Counted from the first letter of the stretch, positions 39,506-49,325 are shown. The stretch is 64,000 nt of DNA from Achromobacter sp. Marseille-Q4962 (GCF_943737005.1 NZ_CALSFU010000014.1:62001-126000); one strand, 5' to 3'. Numbers and translations: made by a program. The notes: generated by a model not told the origin, from the sequence alone.

Positions 39506-40780
39506 ATGAACCGCGCCGTCTATACCCTGGCGCTGCGCGCGCTTTCTCCTTTGCTGTGGCTGTGGATGGCGCGCCGGGCGCGCCGGGCGGGCGGGGAGTG
39601 GGGCGTTTTCTCGGCCGAGCGTTTCGGGCGCGCGGGCGCTGCGGGCGGCTTAGCGCCGTCGCGGCCGGTGTGGGTGCACGCGGTGAGCCTGGGCGAGACG
39701 CGCGCGGCGCAGCCGCTGGTGCGGGCGCTGCTGGACCGCGGGCTGCCGGTGCTGCTGACGCACATGACGGCCACGGGCCGCGCGGAGGGCGGGCGGCTGT
39801 ATGCCGACGCCATTGCCCGCGGGCAGCTGAACCAGGCCTGGCTGCCGTATGACTTTCCCGGCGCGGTGCGCCATTTCTTCGAGACGCACGCGCCGCGCTG
39901 CGGATTGCTGATCGAGCGCGAGATCTGGCCCAACCTGCTGGCAGGCGCGCGGGCCGCGCGGGTGCCGATGGCGCTGGTGAGCGCGCGGTTTTCGGCGTCG
40001 TCGCTGCGGCAGGCGCGCCGGATGGGCAAGGTGATGCGCGAGGCGCTGGCGGGCCTGGACCGGGTGCTGGCGCAGACGGCGCAGGATGCGACCCGGCTGG
40101 CGGAGGCGGGCGCGGGCGCGCCGGTGGTGACGGGGAATCTGAAGTTCGATTTGTCGCTGCCGGCCGCAAAGGTGGAAGCGGGCCGTGCCTGGCGGCAGCG
40201 CGTGGGTCGGCCGGTGGTGGCGGTAGCCAGTACGCGCGAGGGCGAAGATGCGCCCTTCGTCGAGGCGATGGCGCGGGCGGCCGCGGCGCCGGGCGCCCCT
40301 CTCTTTCTGTTGATTCCCCGCCATCCCCAGCGCTTCGAGGAGGCGGCCGGCCGCCTGGCCGCCGCGGGGCTGCGCTATGCGCGCCGTTCCGCGGGGCAGG
40401 AGCCGGACGCCGGCACGGCGGTGCTGCTGGGCGACACGCTGGGGGAAATGGCGTTCTATTACGCGGCGTCCGACGTGGCGATCGTGGCGGGCAGTTTTGC
40501 GCCGCTGGGCGGGCAGAACCTGATCGAGGCCTGCGCGGCGGGCGTGCCGGTGATCGTGGGGCCGCATACGTTCAATTTCCAGCAGGCCGCGGCCGACGCC
40601 ATCGAGGCGGGCGCGGCGTGGCGCGAGCCGGACCCCGCGCAGGCGGTGGCGGCGGCGTTGCGCTGGCTGCAGGACGATGTCGCCCGCGCCGCGGCGGGCG
40701 GCGCGGCGCGGCGCTGGTTCGACACGCACGCGGGCGCGACGGCGCGCACGCTGCAGCCGCTGGCGCCCTGGCTGGAGTAG
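39506..40780 (+). CDS. waaA: 3-deoxy-D-manno-octulosonic acid transferase
   Basis: 424 residues. Hallmarks are a short N-terminal membrane anchor, HAVSLGETRAAQPLV, the IEREIWPNLLAGA motif, and the C-terminal VAGSFAPLGGQNLIEACAAGVPVIVGPHTFNF. It transfers Kdo to lipid A precursor at the inner face of the inner membrane. The gene has strong backbone GC bias. It lies directly downstream of waaC. Confidence 0.95.
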   Translation: MNRAVYTLALRALSPLLWLWMARRARRAGGEWGVFSAERFGRAGAAGGLAPSRPVWVHAVSLGETRAAQPLVRALLDRGLPVLLTHMTATGRAEGGRLYADAIARGQLNQAWLPYDFPGAVRHFFETHAPRCGLLIEREIWPNLLAGARAARVPMALVSARFSASSLRQARRMGKVMREALAGLDRVLAQTAQDATRLAEAGAGAPVVTGNLKFDLSLPAAKVEAGRAWRQRVGRPVVAVASTREGEDAPFVEAMARAAAAPGAPLFLLIPRHPQRFEEAAGRLAAAGLRYARRSAGQEPDAGTAVLLGDTLGEMAFYYAASDVAIVAGSFAPLGGQNLIEACAAGVPVIVGPHTFNFQQAAADAIEAGAAWREPDPAQAVAAALRWLQDDVARAAAGGAARRWFDTHAGATARTLQPLAPWLE

Positions 40781-41136
40781 GGCGAGGCCCCGCTGTCGGT
40801 GTGCGGGGCGGAGAGCAGGGGGCGCGGCACACTGGCTGGCACGCGTGCAAGAGGGCGGCAAGCATTTCCGGTATGCGAGCGGTGAAGGGGGCAGAGGATG
40901 GAGCAGGAGTCCAGGAGTCCGGCTGTTCATCCGCATGAGGCATGAGGAAGCGTCTGGCTCGAGTTTCCGCTAAAACCGGGAGGGAATCAGTCTGTGTTCG
41001 CGGGTTGTACACGTTATGATGCAGCACCCGCGGCGAGAGTCGTTTTCCGGCGCGGCATCGCTGATGGCTACTCTTTGCTCGATCCCTGTTTTTTCGCTCC
41101 GTTGGCCTGATTCCATGGCGGGCCGGCCACCTCACC
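40781..41136. other. Intergenic region upstream of waaL
   Basis: A 7-bp stem (GCCCCGC 40787-40793 with GCGGGGC 40803-40809) without a T-run lies just after waaA. A TATGAT hexamer at 41015-41020 could be the -10 box for waaL, but no good -35 is seen. No coding region is convincing here. Confidence 0.45.
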
Positions 41137-42408
41137 ATGCTTCCGTTCCTAGATATCACCATCATCGCCATCACCGGACTGGCGCCGCTTTTCGCCATGA
41201 CGGTTGGCGGTGGCAGCGCCATTTTCTATGTGCTTCTGTTGTGCTGCCTGCTCGTCTGCTGCCTGCGGGAGGGCGGATGGCGCGCCTCGCTGCACTCGCT
41301 TCGCCCCTACCGCGGCACCATCGCCGCACTTTTCGTTGTGCTGGGAGCAATCGTCATCAGTCTGATTGCACACGGCAGCATGCACGGCCCTTCGCTCGAA
41401 CGCGGCGTGCGCGTGTCTCTGGGGTTCCCGATCTTCCTGGCAGCCATGCTGGGTATCGACCGTGTTCGGCTCAGGCAGGCATTCTGGGGCGTGGTTCTTG
41501 CCGGGTTGGCCAGTGCGGCCATCGTATTCTGGCTGGCGTTTCCTTCATTTGCCCGCCCCGACACGCCTCAGCACAATGCCGTCACTTATGGCAACCTGAT
41601 GTTGCTGTTCCTGGTGCTGGTGGCCTATGGCACGGGCTGGCGATTCACCGCGGCGCATCGCTTCGAGTCCGGGTTCAAGATCGTTGCCGCCGCCGTTGTT
41701 TTCGTCGCCTTCATCCTCACCCAGACCCGCACCGGCTGGATGGCCATCCCCCTGTTCGTCGTCGTCGGGCTCTGGCTGTTTGCCAAGGTGAAACACCCCG
41801 CCAAGATGTTCGCCGCGCTGGGGGTTGCGTGCGCGCTTCTTGTGGCGCTGGGTTCCACCAGCGAGGCCTTGCGCGCCCGAGTCACCCAAGGCATGCAGGA
41901 AGCGGAGGCGTGCCAGGGAGCGGGCGCCACGGCAGATACCTCGGTATGCATCCGCCTCCAGCTGTGGCGCGCATCGCGCCAAATGATCGAGGAGCATCCC
42001 CTGTTCGGCCTCGGCAACACGCAGCGCTTCATGCCGGAGCTGGAAGCGCGCGTAGCCACGGGCGTGGTCTCGCCCTTCGTCTCGCAGAATTTCGGCGAGC
42101 CGCACAACGACATGCTGCACATGTTGACCAGCTATGGGGTCCTGGGAGGCGTGGCGCTGATCCTGCTGTATGGCGCGCCGGCGGTCGTTTTTTTCCGCCG
42201 CCTGGGCGCTGCGCATCCGCGGGAGGTTCGCGTGGCCGCCGCCATGGGGCTTGCGCTGACGCTGGGTTTCGCGGTGTTCGGCCTTACCGAGCTCATGTTC
42301 CGCACCATGAAGACACTGGGCCTTTATGTCATTCTTGTGGCTTGGCTGTTGGCCTTGAGCGACGGCGGAAGCGCCGCCGCACCGCTACACACGCGGGAGC
42401 GCCGATAG
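41137..42408 (+). CDS. waaL: O-antigen ligase
   Basis: 423 residues with about ten to twelve hydrophobic segments, a member of the Wzy/WaaL (O-antigen_lig) family. The long periplasmic loop late in the protein holds LQLWRASRQMIEEHPLFGLGNTQ and GEPHNDMLHMLTSYG, which include the Arg and His positions important in WaaL. It would join the exported O-chain to core-lipid A at the periplasmic face. A broken paralogue lies at 19379-20600 in opposite orientation. T7 occurs near the 3' end. The CoxG-like gene follows 57 bases on. Confidence 0.88.
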   Translation: MLPFLDITIIAITGLAPLFAMTVGGGSAIFYVLLLCCLLVCCLREGGWRASLHSLRPYRGTIAALFVVLGAIVISLIAHGSMHGPSLERGVRVSLGFPIFLAAMLGIDRVRLRQAFWGVVLAGLASAAIVFWLAFPSFARPDTPQHNAVTYGNLMLLFLVLVAYGTGWRFTAAHRFESGFKIVAAAVVFVAFILTQTRTGWMAIPLFVVVGLWLFAKVKHPAKMFAALGVACALLVALGSTSEALRARVTQGMQEAEACQGAGATADTSVCIRLQLWRASRQMIEEHPLFGLGNTQRFMPELEARVATGVVSPFVSQNFGEPHNDMLHMLTSYGVLGGVALILLYGAPAVVFFRRLGAAHPREVRVAAAMGLALTLGFAVFGLTELMFRTMKTLGLYVILVAWLLALSDGGSAAAPLHTRERR

Positions 42409-42424
42409 TCAAATGCGCGGTTTG

Positions 42425-43037
42425 GTATCACAATGGGTGCAAAAGTCGACTCCGAGGAGACGATCATGCGCATTGCTGATGCTCAATGGATTCCTTCGAC
42501 CCAGCACCAGACCTGGGATGCCCTGACCGATCCGGCCGTGTTGCAGCGATGCATTCCGGGATGCGTCGCGGTCGAGAAGCGCAGCCCTACCGAGTACGCA
42601 GTCACGCTGCGTGCCAAGGTGGCCGGACTGGATACCGACTACGACGGCGAAATCCTGCTTTCCGACGTCGATCCGCCCAATAGCTGCACGCTGGTCTTCG
42701 AGGGCAAAGGCCGAGCCGCCTGCCTGGCCATCGGCACGGCCCAGGTCAATCTGAGCGCCAAGGACGATGGCACCCGCGTGGCCTACACGGTGGCCGGCAT
42801 GACCGGCGGCAAGCTCGCGGAATATGGCGAAGGCGTGGTGCTGAAGGCGGGCGAGAAGATCATCGACAAGTTTTTCACCGCCTTTATCGACTACATGGCG
42901 GCGCAGCCCCGCCTGGCGCCGCCGCCCAAGCCGCCCGAACCGCCCGAACGCGGCCTGGCGAATTCCCGCTGGTCGTGGGTGGTGGTGGTGCTGGTCGTGG
43001 CCATTTTCTGGGGCTACCACGCGTTTTATCAGTGATT
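42425..43037 (+). repeat. Right copy of the 0.6-kb inverted repeat flanking the O-antigen island
   Basis: Matches the reverse complement of 18704-19319 with two substitutions and one 3-base gap. The sequence outside the limits is unrelated on both sides, apart from the remote waaL similarity further upstream. Confidence 0.97.
42466..43035 (+). CDS. CoxG-like SRPBCC protein, right copy
   Basis: A 189-residue protein identical to the left copy at 18706-19275: SRPBCC lipid-binding fold, Pro-rich linker and one C-terminal membrane helix. The ATG at 42466 has GAGGAGA upstream. Here the gene sits downstream of the intact waaL, in the same orientation. It converges with the small gene at 43101. The base composition is closer to the backbone than to the island. 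Confidence 0.88.
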   Translation: MRIADAQWIPSTQHQTWDALTDPAVLQRCIPGCVAVEKRSPTEYAVTLRAKVAGLDTDYDGEILLSDVDPPNSCTLVFEGKGRAACLAIGTAQVNLSAKDDGTRVAYTVAGMTGGKLAEYGEGVVLKAGEKIIDKFFTAFIDYMAAQPRLAPPPKPPEPPERGLANSRWSWVVVVLVVAIFWGYHAFYQ

Positions 43038-43100
43038 CCGCCGCACCTCGGACGCTTCGCGGTCTCGCGTGCATATCTGGGGTGCAGGCTACTGTCCGCC

Positions 43101-43265
43101 CTACGACCCTTCCCGCGGCAACACCCGCACCGCGTCCGCGTTCAGCTGTTGCCCGAAGCGCCGCGTGTCCCGCCCTTCGTCTTCCGGGCGCGGCCCCAGC
43201 AGGCCCTGGCCCAGCGCGTACACGCCGAGGTTGGCGAGCAGCAGCAGGATGAAGAGCAGGCGCAT
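43101..43265 (-). CDS. Small membrane-anchored protein, possibly truncated
   Basis: A 54-residue frame starts MRLLFILLLLANLGVYALG, one clear membrane segment or signal anchor, and then has a short polar tail ending LPREGS. It follows coaX by 11 bases on the same strand. In related genomes I recall a longer SPOR-domain protein with this kind of N-terminus after coaX, so this may be a shortened relic; that is inference. It ends 64 bases from the boundary of the inverted repeat. Confidence 0.6.
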   Translation of the reverse strand: MRLLFILLLLANLGVYALGQGLLGPRPEDEGRDTRRFGQQLNADAVRVLPREGS

Positions 43266-43276
43266 GGCGGTCTCCG

Positions 43277-44080
43277 TCAGGGCTGGGCGGGAGCGGCGCT
43301 GGCGAGGGCGGCCAGGCCGTCCAGCACGGGGTGGTCCAGGTAGATGGGGGCGGGCGCGCCGCCGAAGGCGTGGCCGGCTTCGGTGAGCAGGCGTTCGATT
43401 TCGTGGCGGACTTCGGGCCAGCCGCCGCCGGCGGCGTAGATGTGCGGCGCGGCGCCGTAGCGTTCGCGCCCCGCGAGCCATTGGCGCATGACCGCGCCGG
43501 CCTGGGCGGCGGCGATGCCGGAGGCGATGGCTTCGTGCGTGTCGGTGGGGTAGGAGACGACCTGACCCTGCGCCACGGGCAGGTTGGCGGTGCCCTGGGC
43601 CAGGGCGGTGCGCATCATGGCGGGGCCGGGCAGGATGAGGCCGCCGGCAAAGACGTTGTCGGGGCCGACGGTGTCTATGGTGGTGGCGGTGCCGAAGCTG
43701 GCCAGCAGAAAGGGCGGGTGCGCCTGGGGCAGGCGCGAGAGCACGCCCAGCAGCGAGGCCCAGCGGTCTGCGCCCAGCTGCGAGGGGTTGCGGTAGCTGT
43801 TGGTCAGGCCCAGCGTGCAGGCCTGGGAGCGCGACCAGTCGACGCGGCAGCCGTGCCGCGCGAGCAGGGCTGCGATGGCCTGGCCGCGCGCCTGGCCGGC
43901 CACGTTCACGCCCACGGCGCGGCGCGGCGGCTGCGCCAGGGTGCCCAGCCAGCGGTCCAGGGCGTCGAGGTCCAGCCCGTCGAAGGCGGCCACGGCGGCG
44001 TCGCGGCGCCCGGCGGGCAGGCTGTCGTCGAGCCAGCCCACTTTGAGCCGGCTGTTGCCGGAGTCGATGAGAATGATCAT
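43277..44080 (-). CDS. coaX: Type III pantothenate kinase
   Basis: 267 residues of the CoaX (ASKHA) family. The phosphate-binding start is [14 protein letters not shown], followed by [12 protein letters not shown], the DFGTATT-like [11 protein letters not shown] and the FAGGLILPG motif. It phosphorylates pantothenate in CoA synthesis. In Bordetella pertussis the homologue was described as Baf, a Bvg accessory factor. Its ATG overlaps the birA stop by 4 bases, so the two are translationally coupled. Confidence 0.92.
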   Translation of the reverse strand: MIILIDSGNSRLKVGWLDDSLPAGRRDAAVAAFDGLDLDALDRWLGTLAQPPRRAVGVNVAGQARGQAIAALLARHGCRVDWSRSQACTLGLTNSYRNPSQLGADRWASLLGVLSRLPQAHPPFLLASFGTATTIDTVGPDNVFAGGLILPGPAMMRTALAQGTANLPVAQGQVVSYPTDTHEAIASGIAAAQAGAVMRQWLAGRERYGAAPHIYAAGGGWPEVRHEIERLLTEAGHAFGGAPAPIYLDHPVLDGLAALASAAPAQP

Positions 44081-44934
44081 GCCTGGCGCCGTATGGAGAT
44101 TTCGCCGATGGAGACGGGGAGCAGGCCCTCGTCGGTGCGCAGCAGCAGGCGGCCCTGGGCGTCCACGCCGGCGGCCGTGCCGCGCTGGATGATTTCGCCT
44201 TTGTCGAGCACGTTGACGGGGCGGCCGGCCAGGGCGTCGACGCGGCCGAACCGCTCGGTGAAGGCGCCGAAGCCTTCGCGTTCCAGTGTCTGCACGGCTT
44301 CGTGCCAGGCCGAGGCGGCGGCGCAGACCAGGTCGGCGGCGCCGGCCGGACAGCCGCCGCCGGCCTGGGCCACCGCATGCCAGTCGGCGACGTCGCGGCC
44401 CAGGGCGGCGGAAAGCTCGGGCGCGTCGGCGAGGTTCAGGCCCATGCCGATGACGGCCGTGTAGCCGGCTTCGGGGCCGCCGGGGTTGCGCGCGGTTTCG
44501 ACCAGCACGCCGGCGAGCTTGGCGTCGTGCCACTGGACGTCGTTGGGCCACTTCATGCACAGATCCTGCGCGGCGGAACCGGCGACCGCGCGCAGCGCCT
44601 CGCAGGCGGCCAGGCCGGCCAGCGGCGAGAGCGCGGGCAGCTGCGCGGCGGGAAGATGAAGGTCGAAGGCGCAGGAGAACATCAGGGCCGCGCCCACGCG
44701 GTTGCGCCACGGCCTGCCGGCGCGGCCGCGGCCGGTTTCCTGGAGATGCGTGCCCAGCAGCCAGGGCTTGGCGGGCGCGTCGCCGCGGCGCACTCGGGCG
44801 AGCAGGTCGGCGTTGGTCGAGCCGGTGCTGGCGGTCCAGGCGATGTCGCGGAAGGCGGGCAGGCGTTCGCGCAGCAGATGCGCCAGGGCGTCGGGCGCGG
44901 GCAGGTCTGGGGGGCGGACAGAGGTGGCGGACAT
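44077..44934 (-). CDS. birA: Biotin-[acetyl-CoA-carboxylase] ligase
   Basis: 285 residues. The catalytic motifs are [20 protein letters not shown] (biotinyl-AMP loop) and [17 protein letters not shown], and a C-terminal SH3-like domain follows. There is no N-terminal helix-turn-helix, so it is a ligase and not the bifunctional repressor of E. coli. ATG 44934 (MSATSVRPP) is chosen over a longer frame because the upstream region is the divergent promoter area shared with mlaE. Confidence 0.92.
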   Translation of the reverse strand: MSATSVRPPDLPAPDALAHLLRERLPAFRDIAWTASTGSTNADLLARVRRGDAPAKPWLLGTHLQETGRGRAGRPWRNRVGAALMFSCAFDLHLPAAQLPALSPLAGLAACEALRAVAGSAAQDLCMKWPNDVQWHDAKLAGVLVETARNPGGPEAGYTAVIGMGLNLADAPELSAALGRDVADWHAVAQAGGGCPAGAADLVCAAASAWHEAVQTLEREGFGAFTERFGRVDALAGRPVNVLDKGEIIQRGTAAGVDAQGRLLLRTDEGLLPVSIGEISIRRQA

Positions 44935-45028
44935 GGCGGCGATTGTAGGGCACGCGGCCGCGCTTGGCCCGGTGACAGGCGCTGCGTATATCATTGGCGA
45001 TACATTTTGCATCGTGCTTATTGCCTAC

Positions 45029-46159
45029 ATGCCGCAATCTTCCGCCACCCCGGTCGCTGCCGAGCCCTTCCGGCTGGAAGGGAACATCTGTCACGTGGCA
45101 GGCGACTGGAGCGTGCTGGCGCTGGCCGAACCGGGCGAGGGCCGGCGGCGCCGGGCCGCGCTGGCCGCCGCGGCGAGCCGGGCGATGCGCTGGGACCTGC
45201 AGCGCGTGAGCCGGCTGGACACCATCGGCGCGCTGCTGATCTGGCAGGCCTGGGGCGGGAAGCTGCCCGAGCGCGTGCGCTGGGGCGCCGGGCAGCAGGA
45301 CGTGTTCAATGCGCTGGCCCTGAACCAAGGCGGCGAGCAGCCGCCGCGCCCGCGCCCCGATCCGTGGGAATGGCTGCGCGCCATCGGCCAGGGCGTGTTC
45401 GATGCGGCCGAGAACGGCCGCGCGCTGCTCATCATGCTGGGCCAGCTCGTGCTGGATTTCCTCGGCATGCTGCGGCGCCCGGCGCTGGGGCCCTGGCGCG
45501 AGATCTCCGCCCAGATCTACCGCACCGGCGCGCAGGCGCTGGGCATCACGGCGCTGGTGGGCTTCCTGATCGGGGTGGTGCTGTCGTATCTGTCGGCCCA
45601 GCAATTGCAGATGTTCGGCGCCGACCGCTTCATCGTGCGCCTGCTGGGCGTGTCCATCGTGCGCGAGCTGGGGCCGGTGCTGGCGGCGATCCTGGTGGCG
45701 GGCCGCTCGGGCTCGGCCATTACCGCGCAGATCGGCGTCATGCGCGTGACGCAGGAGCTGGACGCGATGCTGGTGATGGGCATTTCGCACGGCCAGCGCC
45801 TCATCCTGCCGCGCGTCATCGCACTGGCCGTCACCATGCCGCTGCTGGTGCTGTGGACCGACACAATGGCGCTGCTGGGCGGCATGCTGGCCGCGCAGAT
45901 GCAGCTGGGGGTGTCGGCGCAGTGGTTCCTGCAGTCGCTGCCGGACGCGATTTCGCTCACCAACTACTGGATCGGCCTGCTCAAGGGCGTGACGTTCGGC
46001 GTGCTCATCGCGCTGATCGCCTGTCATTTCGGCCTGCGCATCCAGCCCAATACCGACAGCCTGGGACGCGGCACCACCACGTCGGTGGTGACCGCGATCA
46101 CCGGGGTGATCCTGCTGGACGCGGTGTACGCCATCATTTTCAGCATGGTGGGCATCTGA
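45029..46159 (+). CDS. MlaE-family lipid ABC transporter permease with N-terminal STAS-like domain
   Basis: 376 residues. The first 100 or so resemble an MlaB-type STAS domain ([28 protein letters not shown]). The remainder is the MlaE permease with the family signature [26 protein letters not shown] and about five membrane helices. Fusion of the STAS part would explain why no separate mlaB is present. It opens a four-gene operon for phospholipid traffic between the membranes. The stop overlaps the next ATG. Confidence 0.88.
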   Translation: MPQSSATPVAAEPFRLEGNICHVAGDWSVLALAEPGEGRRRRAALAAAASRAMRWDLQRVSRLDTIGALLIWQAWGGKLPERVRWGAGQQDVFNALALNQGGEQPPRPRPDPWEWLRAIGQGVFDAAENGRALLIMLGQLVLDFLGMLRRPALGPWREISAQIYRTGAQALGITALVGFLIGVVLSYLSAQQLQMFGADRFIVRLLGVSIVRELGPVLAAILVAGRSGSAITAQIGVMRVTQELDAMLVMGISHGQRLILPRVIALAVTMPLLVLWTDTMALLGGMLAAQMQLGVSAQWFLQSLPDAISLTNYWIGLLKGVTFGVLIALIACHFGLRIQPNTDSLGRGTTTSVVTAITGVILLDAVYAIIFSMVGI

Positions 46160-47001
46160 TGGCGATGGACTCCGCCCAGCACCGGCTGTTCTCGGAAGAC
46201 GGCGTCACCGTCGAGCCGGTGATCCTGGTGCGCGGGCTGCGCACCGCGTTCGGCGACCACGTGGTGCACGAGAACCTGGATCTCATCGTGTTCCCGGGCG
46301 AGATCATGGTGCTGGTGGGCGGCTCGGGCTCGGGCAAGACGGTGCTGCTGCGGCAGATCATCGGCCTGGCGCAGCCGGCGGCGGGCACGGTGCGCGTGCT
46401 GGGCCAGTCGCTGCCGGATCTCACGCCGGCCGAGCGGCGCCGGCTATCCCGCCGCTGGGGCATGCTGTTCCAGGCGGGGGCGCTGTTTTCCGCGCTGTCG
46501 GTGTTCGACAACATCGCCCTGCCGCTGCGCGAATTGCGCACCGTGCCCGAGGACATGGTGCGCGACGTGGTGATGTGCCGGCTGGCCATGGTGGGCCTGT
46601 CGGCGCGCGACGCGGACAAGATGCCGTCCGACCTCTCGGGCGGGATGATCAAGCGCGTGGCGCTGGCCCGCGCCCTGTCGCTGGACCCGGAGCTGCTCTT
46701 CCTGGACGAGCCCACGGCCGGGCTGGACCCGCTGCGCTCGGACGAGTTCGTCGAGCTGGTGCGCAGCCTGCACCGCCAGCTGCGCTTTACCGTCGTCATG
46801 GTGACTCACGACCTGGACACGCTGATCGCGCTGGCCTCGCGCGTGGCGGTGCTGGCGGACAAGCGGGTGGTCGTGTGCGACACGCTGCCGGAAGTGCTCA
46901 AGTTCGAGCATCCATTCATCAATACATTCTTCCTGGGCGAGCGCGGCCGGCGCGCGCTCGGGGACCTGGCGCCGAAGGGATTGCACAATGGAAAACCGTA
47001 G
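46159..47001 (+). CDS. MlaF-family lipid ABC transporter ATPase
   Basis: 280 residues. Walker A is [11 protein letters not shown], the signature is [15 protein letters not shown], Walker B is [14 protein letters not shown], and the switch His lies in VTHDLDTL. It pairs with the permease encoded just upstream (ATGA overlap) and with the MCE protein downstream, whose ATG lies 14 bases inside its end. Confidence 0.9.
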   Translation: MAMDSAQHRLFSEDGVTVEPVILVRGLRTAFGDHVVHENLDLIVFPGEIMVLVGGSGSGKTVLLRQIIGLAQPAAGTVRVLGQSLPDLTPAERRRLSRRWGMLFQAGALFSALSVFDNIALPLRELRTVPEDMVRDVVMCRLAMVGLSARDADKMPSDLSGGMIKRVALARALSLDPELLFLDEPTAGLDPLRSDEFVELVRSLHRQLRFTVVMVTHDLDTLIALASRVAVLADKRVVVCDTLPEVLKFEHPFINTFFLGERGRRALGDLAPKGLHNGKP

Positions 47002-47944
47002 TCATGCGCTCATGGCCGGTATCTTCACACTGGCCTTGCTGGCCGCGGCCGCGCTGGTCGCGATCTGGATCGGGCACGATCACACCAAGTTGCAGACGTA
47101 CGAAATCATCTCCGCCACCCCGGTGAGCGGCCTCAATCCGCAATCCACTGTGCGCTACCAGGGCGTGCCGGTGGGCAAGGTGCAGTCGCTGGCGCTCAAC
47201 CCCGCCAAGCCGGGGCAGGTGCGCATCCGCATCGGCGTGGCGCCGTCCACGCCCATTACCGAGTCCACCTGGGCCGAGCTGGGCGTGCAGGGCGTGACCG
47301 GCCTGGCCAATGTCGAGCTGCGCGACGACGGCACCTCGCGCACCTTGCTGCAGTCCTCGGCCGAGCATCCGGCCGCCATTCCGCTGCGCCCCGGGCTTTT
47401 CGAGCGCATCGAGGAGCGCGGCGGCAAGCTGCTGTCCCACGTGGAGCAGGCCACCGCCCAGCTGAGCCGTGTGCTGAGCGATCAGAATGTGCTGGCGCTG
47501 ACGGCCACGCTGCAGAACGCCACCGATATTTCGCAGTCGCTGCGGGAAGCCACGCGCGACCTGGGGCCGGCCCTGGCCCGGCTCGGGCCGCTGATGGCGT
47601 CGCTGGATTCCACTTCGCGCCAGGCCGACCGCGCGGCGCGCGAGATCGGCGACCTGGCGCGGCAGGCGCGCGAGTCGCTGGCCCGCCTGAACGCGCCCGA
47701 CGGGCCGCTGGCCATGGCCACGCGCAGCCTGAATGACATTGCCTGGGCTGCCGCGCGCCTGGACAACGCGACGCTGCCGGCCGTGGGCGGAATGGCCGAC
47801 AGTGTGCGCGATGCGGCGCGCGCCGCCACCGCCACGCTGCGGCGCGTGGACAATTCGCCGCAATCCATTCTGTTCGGCCCGGCGCCCGCGTTGCCCGGGC
47901 CGGGCGAGCCCGGCTTTGCCGGATTCGGGAGACTGCCTCAATGA
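46988..47944 (+). CDS. MlaD-family MCE-domain protein
   Basis: 318 residues. One N-terminal membrane helix (LMAGIFTLALLAAAALVAIWI) precedes an MCE domain (YEIISATPVSGLNPQSTVRYQGVPVGKV). A long helical, Ala/Arg/Leu-rich tail follows, longer than in E. coli MlaD. It would form the periplasmic hexameric lipid-binding ring. Its stop overlaps the start of the lipoprotein gene. Confidence 0.9.
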   Translation: MENRSHALMAGIFTLALLAAAALVAIWIGHDHTKLQTYEIISATPVSGLNPQSTVRYQGVPVGKVQSLALNPAKPGQVRIRIGVAPSTPITESTWAELGVQGVTGLANVELRDDGTSRTLLQSSAEHPAAIPLRPGLFERIEERGGKLLSHVEQATAQLSRVLSDQNVLALTATLQNATDISQSLREATRDLGPALARLGPLMASLDSTSRQADRAAREIGDLARQARESLARLNAPDGPLAMATRSLNDIAWAAARLDNATLPAVGGMADSVRDAARAATATLRRVDNSPQSILFGPAPALPGPGEPGFAGFGRLPQ

Positions 47945-48540
47945 AGATCCGTAGCGTGCTTGCCGTGCTGGGCCTGGGCCTGGCGCTCGCGGGGTGCGGC
48001 GTGGGCCGCGTGGCCGCGCCGCCTTCCGTGTTCGATCTGGGGCCGGACAGCCGGCCGGTGCCGGCCCTGCCGGCGCGCCCGGCGCTGGCGCTGTCTTTCT
48101 CCGCCGTGCCCATGCTGTCGGAAACCGGCGTCATCTGGCGCGTGGGAGACAGCGCCGCGCCGCATTCCTACGCCACCTATCAATGGGCCACGCCGCCGGC
48201 CGAGCTGGTGCGCCAGCGCCTGGCGGACCGCCTGTCGCGGCAGGGGCCGCTGCTGGCCGAGCGCGCCAGCGCGCAGATGCCCCAGCTGCAGGTGACGCTG
48301 TCGCGCTTCGAGCAGGTGTTCCAGCCCGACGGCGCGGCCAGCGAAGGCCGTGTGCACCTGCAGGCCGTGCTGCTGCGCGGCCACTCGGTGCTGGGCCAGA
48401 CGCGCATCGTCACCCGCGCGCCGGCGCCGACCCAGGACGCCGCGGGCGGCGTGGCAGCGCTGCGCGCGGCCACCGACGAGGCGGCCGACCAGCTCGCGCA
48501 GTGGCTTTCCTCCATGCCGCTGCGCGATGCCGGGGGTTAA
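47941..48540 (+). CDS. PqiC-like ABC-type transport auxiliary lipoprotein
   Basis: 199 residues. The lipobox LAGC places the lipidated cysteine at residue 19. The remainder matches the ABC-type transport auxiliary domain found in PqiC, including the start VFDLGPD and the TYQWATPPAELVRQRL region. It probably sits in the outer membrane as the far end of the MCE bridge. The ATG overlaps the mlaD-like stop. No MlaC or MlaA is encoded nearby. Confidence 0.85.
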   Translation: MKIRSVLAVLGLGLALAGCGVGRVAAPPSVFDLGPDSRPVPALPARPALALSFSAVPMLSETGVIWRVGDSAAPHSYATYQWATPPAELVRQRLADRLSRQGPLLAERASAQMPQLQVTLSRFEQVFQPDGAASEGRVHLQAVLLRGHSVLGQTRIVTRAPAPTQDAAGGVAALRAATDEAADQLAQWLSSMPLRDAGG

Positions 48541-48572
48541 CATTTCTTCTTTTTCGCAGCACGAGAGTCTCC

Positions 48573-49226
48573 ATGCCCGCACGCACTGAAACCGAGATCT
48601 ACACCGGCGGCGCCGGCCGCATCGATTGCGCCGTGGATTGGCCCGACGCCGATCCGCGCGGCTGGGCGCTGGTGCTGCATCCGCATCCGCTGCAGGGCGG
48701 CGCGCGCGAAAACAAGGTGGTGACGACCATCGCGCGGGCCTGCGTGCAGCACGGCCTGGTCGCCGTGCGCCCGAATTTCCGCGGCGTGGGCGCGTCCGAA
48801 GGCGAGTTCGACAAGTCGCGCGGCGAAACCGCGGACATGGTCGCGCTGGTGGCGCAGGTGCGCGAGCGCCATCCGGCGCTGGCGCCGGCGCCCTGGGTGC
48901 TGGCGGGCTTTTCGTTCGGCACCGCGGTGGCGGCGCAGGCCTATGCGGCGCTGGCCGGGCAGGGCGATGCCAACCTGCCCAAGGCGCTCATGCTCATGGG
49001 GCCGGCCGTGAACCGGTTCCAGTCGCACGAGGTGCAGGTGCCCGGCGACACGTTGATGGTGCATGGCGAGGAGGACGAGGTCGTGCCGCTGTCCGAGGCC
49101 ATGGACTGGGCGCGTCCGCGCGCGATTCCCGTGGTGGTGGTGCCGGGTGCTTCGCACTTCTTCCACGGCAAGCTGCTGGTGCTGCGCCACCTGGTGCAGG
49201 CGCGGCTGAAGGTGGCGCTGGACTGA
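48573..49226 (+). CDS. Alpha/beta hydrolase
   Basis: 217 residues. The family features are LVLHPHPLQGGARENKVVTT, the FRGVGASEG strand-loop, the nucleophile serine in LAGFSFGTAVA, a late Asp (GEEDEVVPL) and the terminal histidine in GASHFFHGK. This small hydrolase type is widespread and its substrate unknown. It starts 32 bases after the lipoprotein gene and may be part of the same transcript. Confidence 0.85.
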   Translation: MPARTETEIYTGGAGRIDCAVDWPDADPRGWALVLHPHPLQGGARENKVVTTIARACVQHGLVAVRPNFRGVGASEGEFDKSRGETADMVALVAQVRERHPALAPAPWVLAGFSFGTAVAAQAYAALAGQGDANLPKALMLMGPAVNRFQSHEVQVPGDTLMVHGEEDEVVPLSEAMDWARPRAIPVVVVPGASHFFHGKLLVLRHLVQARLKVALD

Positions 49227-49325
49227 AGCGGCGACACCGCGATGCGCCACGGCGCGTTGCATCAAGTTGCATGTTTTCGCCGCGCGGGGAACCCCGCGCG
49301 GCGCGGCCGGGTCGTATCGCCTGCC

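Noticed and set aside
18704-43037. The inverted repeats as ends of a composite transposon
   Set aside because: The repeat encodes a CoxG-like protein, not a transposase, and no target-site duplication or terminal inverted repeat was seen at its limits.
43277-46027. A very long minus-strand frame through coaX, birA and into mlaE
   Set aside because: Only the part from 44080 down is real (coaX). The rest is antisense to, or out of frame with, birA and mlaE.
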